A DNA stretch of 16,160 nt, from contig DKLZ01000089.1 in NCBI GenBank assembly GCA_002455955.1, positions 1 to 16,160 of the forward strand, read 5' to 3'. The notes beneath the pieces are model-generated. The model was given only the letters and a program-made list of their open reading frames with translations. It was not told the origin of the DNA and searched no databases. Numbering within the stretch: position 1 is the first letter of the stretch; each line of letters opens with the position of its first letter. Both the position numbers and the translations under genes were made by a program. Of this stretch, positions 15,431-16,160 are shown in pieces. The stretch comes from Dehalococcoidia bacterium UBA6627. GTDB lineage: Bacteria; Chloroflexota; Dehalococcoidia; UBA2979.

Positions 15431-16160
15431 TCAGTCGGCCGAAGCGTTCGTTTGCCCCCATGCGAGGCCGGGTCGCCCCTGCGGAAGATCCTCATCGACA
15501 TTTTCATCGTCGTCGTTTGAGCCACTCTGGGTTGGTGATACTGAGTTCGTTACGGAAGCAGCATCATCAGTCGGTACTTCGCGCCCCTCAGTAGGGCCGA
15601 GTATGCGACGGAGTTCGTCGCCCTCGATTGTCTCGTCAACGATCAGTGCACTAGCGACCGCATCCAGTTTGTCGCGGTGTTCCGTTAGCACTTTGCGACA
15701 TCGCGCTTGGGCTTCGTCTATGATTCGCCGCACTTCATCGTCGATCTCTTGGGCGGTACGTTCCGAGTAATCTCGCTCTTCAGAAATGTCTCGTCCGAGG
15801 AAGACCATCGATTGCCGGCGCCCAAAGGTTCTGGGTCCAAGACTGTCGCTCATACCCCATTGTGTGACCATATCTCGTGCTACCTGAGTCACTTTACCGA
15901 TGTCATCGTGCGCGCCGGTCGTCATTTCTCCAAAGGTGATTTCCTCAGCAACATGGCCACCGAGCATCATTATCATCATTGCTTCGTAGTAGGAGCGATC
16001 TTGCAGTCGGCGGTCGGTGTCGGGCAGTGAGCGTGTGAATCCTCCCGCCATACCTCTTGAGACGATCGTTACTTTGAATGGAGGGTCTGCCTTTTTGGTG
16101 AACCACCCGGCGACAGTATGGCCAGCCTCGTGATAAGCGACGATTTTCTTTTCATCATCG
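15431..16160 (-). CDS. ftsH: ATP-dependent zinc metalloprotease FtsH, C-terminal protease part (5' end outside window)
   Basis: The frame is open to the right edge, giving 242 residues. It begins in the protease domain, with zinc motif HEAGH at visible residues 10-14 (H10, E11, H14). The third ligand is probably D86 in TGAHDDIGKVT, and LGGHVAEEITFGE (66-78) is typical FtsH sequence. A helical region with FLGRDISEERDYSE follows, then an acidic low-complexity tail of about 50 residues (190-242, NDDDENVDED). FtsH is an inner-membrane AAA+ protease that degrades misassembled membrane proteins and short-lived regulators. The ATPase domain and membrane segments would lie beyond the window. An internal ATG at 16051 is not the start. 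Confidence 0.97.
   Translation of the reverse strand, partial: DDEKKIVAYHEAGHTVAGWFTKKADPPFKVTIVSRGMAGGFTRSLPDTDRRLQDRSYYEAMMIMMLGGHVAEEITFGEMTTGAHDDIGKVTQVARDMVTQWGMSDSLGPRTFGRRQSMVFLGRDISEERDYSERTAQEIDDEVRRIIDEAQARCRKVLTEHRDKLDAVASALIVDETIEGDELRRILGPTEGREVPTDDAASVTNSVSPTQSGSNDDDENVDEDLPQGRPGLAWGQTNASAD

Overview
The window is ordinary bacterial chromosome, tightly packed and about half G+C by eye. It carries no mobile element, CRISPR array or rRNA gene that I can see. Two genes run off the edges: a PBP2-type transpeptidase on the left and the FtsH protease on the right. The HisA sequence is the canonical type rather than the bifunctional actinobacterial PriA. It sits with F420 cofactor genes that include a free-standing FbiB-like nitroreductase, and with a complete rod-shape (mre) operon. 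I infer an F420-making, peptidoglycan-walled bacterium, most like Chloroflexota, with Actinomycetota as the alternative. About half of the genes start with GTG or TTG.

Layout, left to right. Positions 1-4092 (minus strand) hold the elongasome operon mreB-mreC-mreD-mrdA, read leftwards from a good promoter at 4169-4198. Positions 4093-4386 are non-coding and contain that promoter and an odd tRNA-half-like pair of stem-loops. Positions 4387-7900 (minus) hold ligA, a 68-residue winged-helix-like protein and a predicted lipoprotein alpha/beta hydrolase, probably one transcript. Positions 7901-7962 form a short divergent promoter region. Positions 7963-10210 (plus) hold hisH-hisA-hisF, the middle of the histidine pathway.

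Positions 10277-12473 (minus) hold cofD-cofC-nitroreductase, joined by 4-base stop/start overlaps; together they build dehydro-F420-0 or F420-0. Positions 12599-13501 (minus) hold a DUF1385 membrane protein. Positions 13643-14532 (minus) hold rplU-rpmA-rpmE from a near-consensus promoter. Positions 14644-15312 (plus) hold a DedA-family membrane protein followed by a weak terminator, and 15431-16160 (minus) hold the C-terminal part of ftsH.

I did not find a clearly new defence or mobile system. The items most worth a second look are a perfect 32-bp palindrome inside ligA, the F420 operon with its separate FbiB-like reductase, the cysteine-free L31 coupled to rplU-rpmA, a minimal two-codon reading frame overlapping the hisH start, and the tRNA-like element upstream of mreB.
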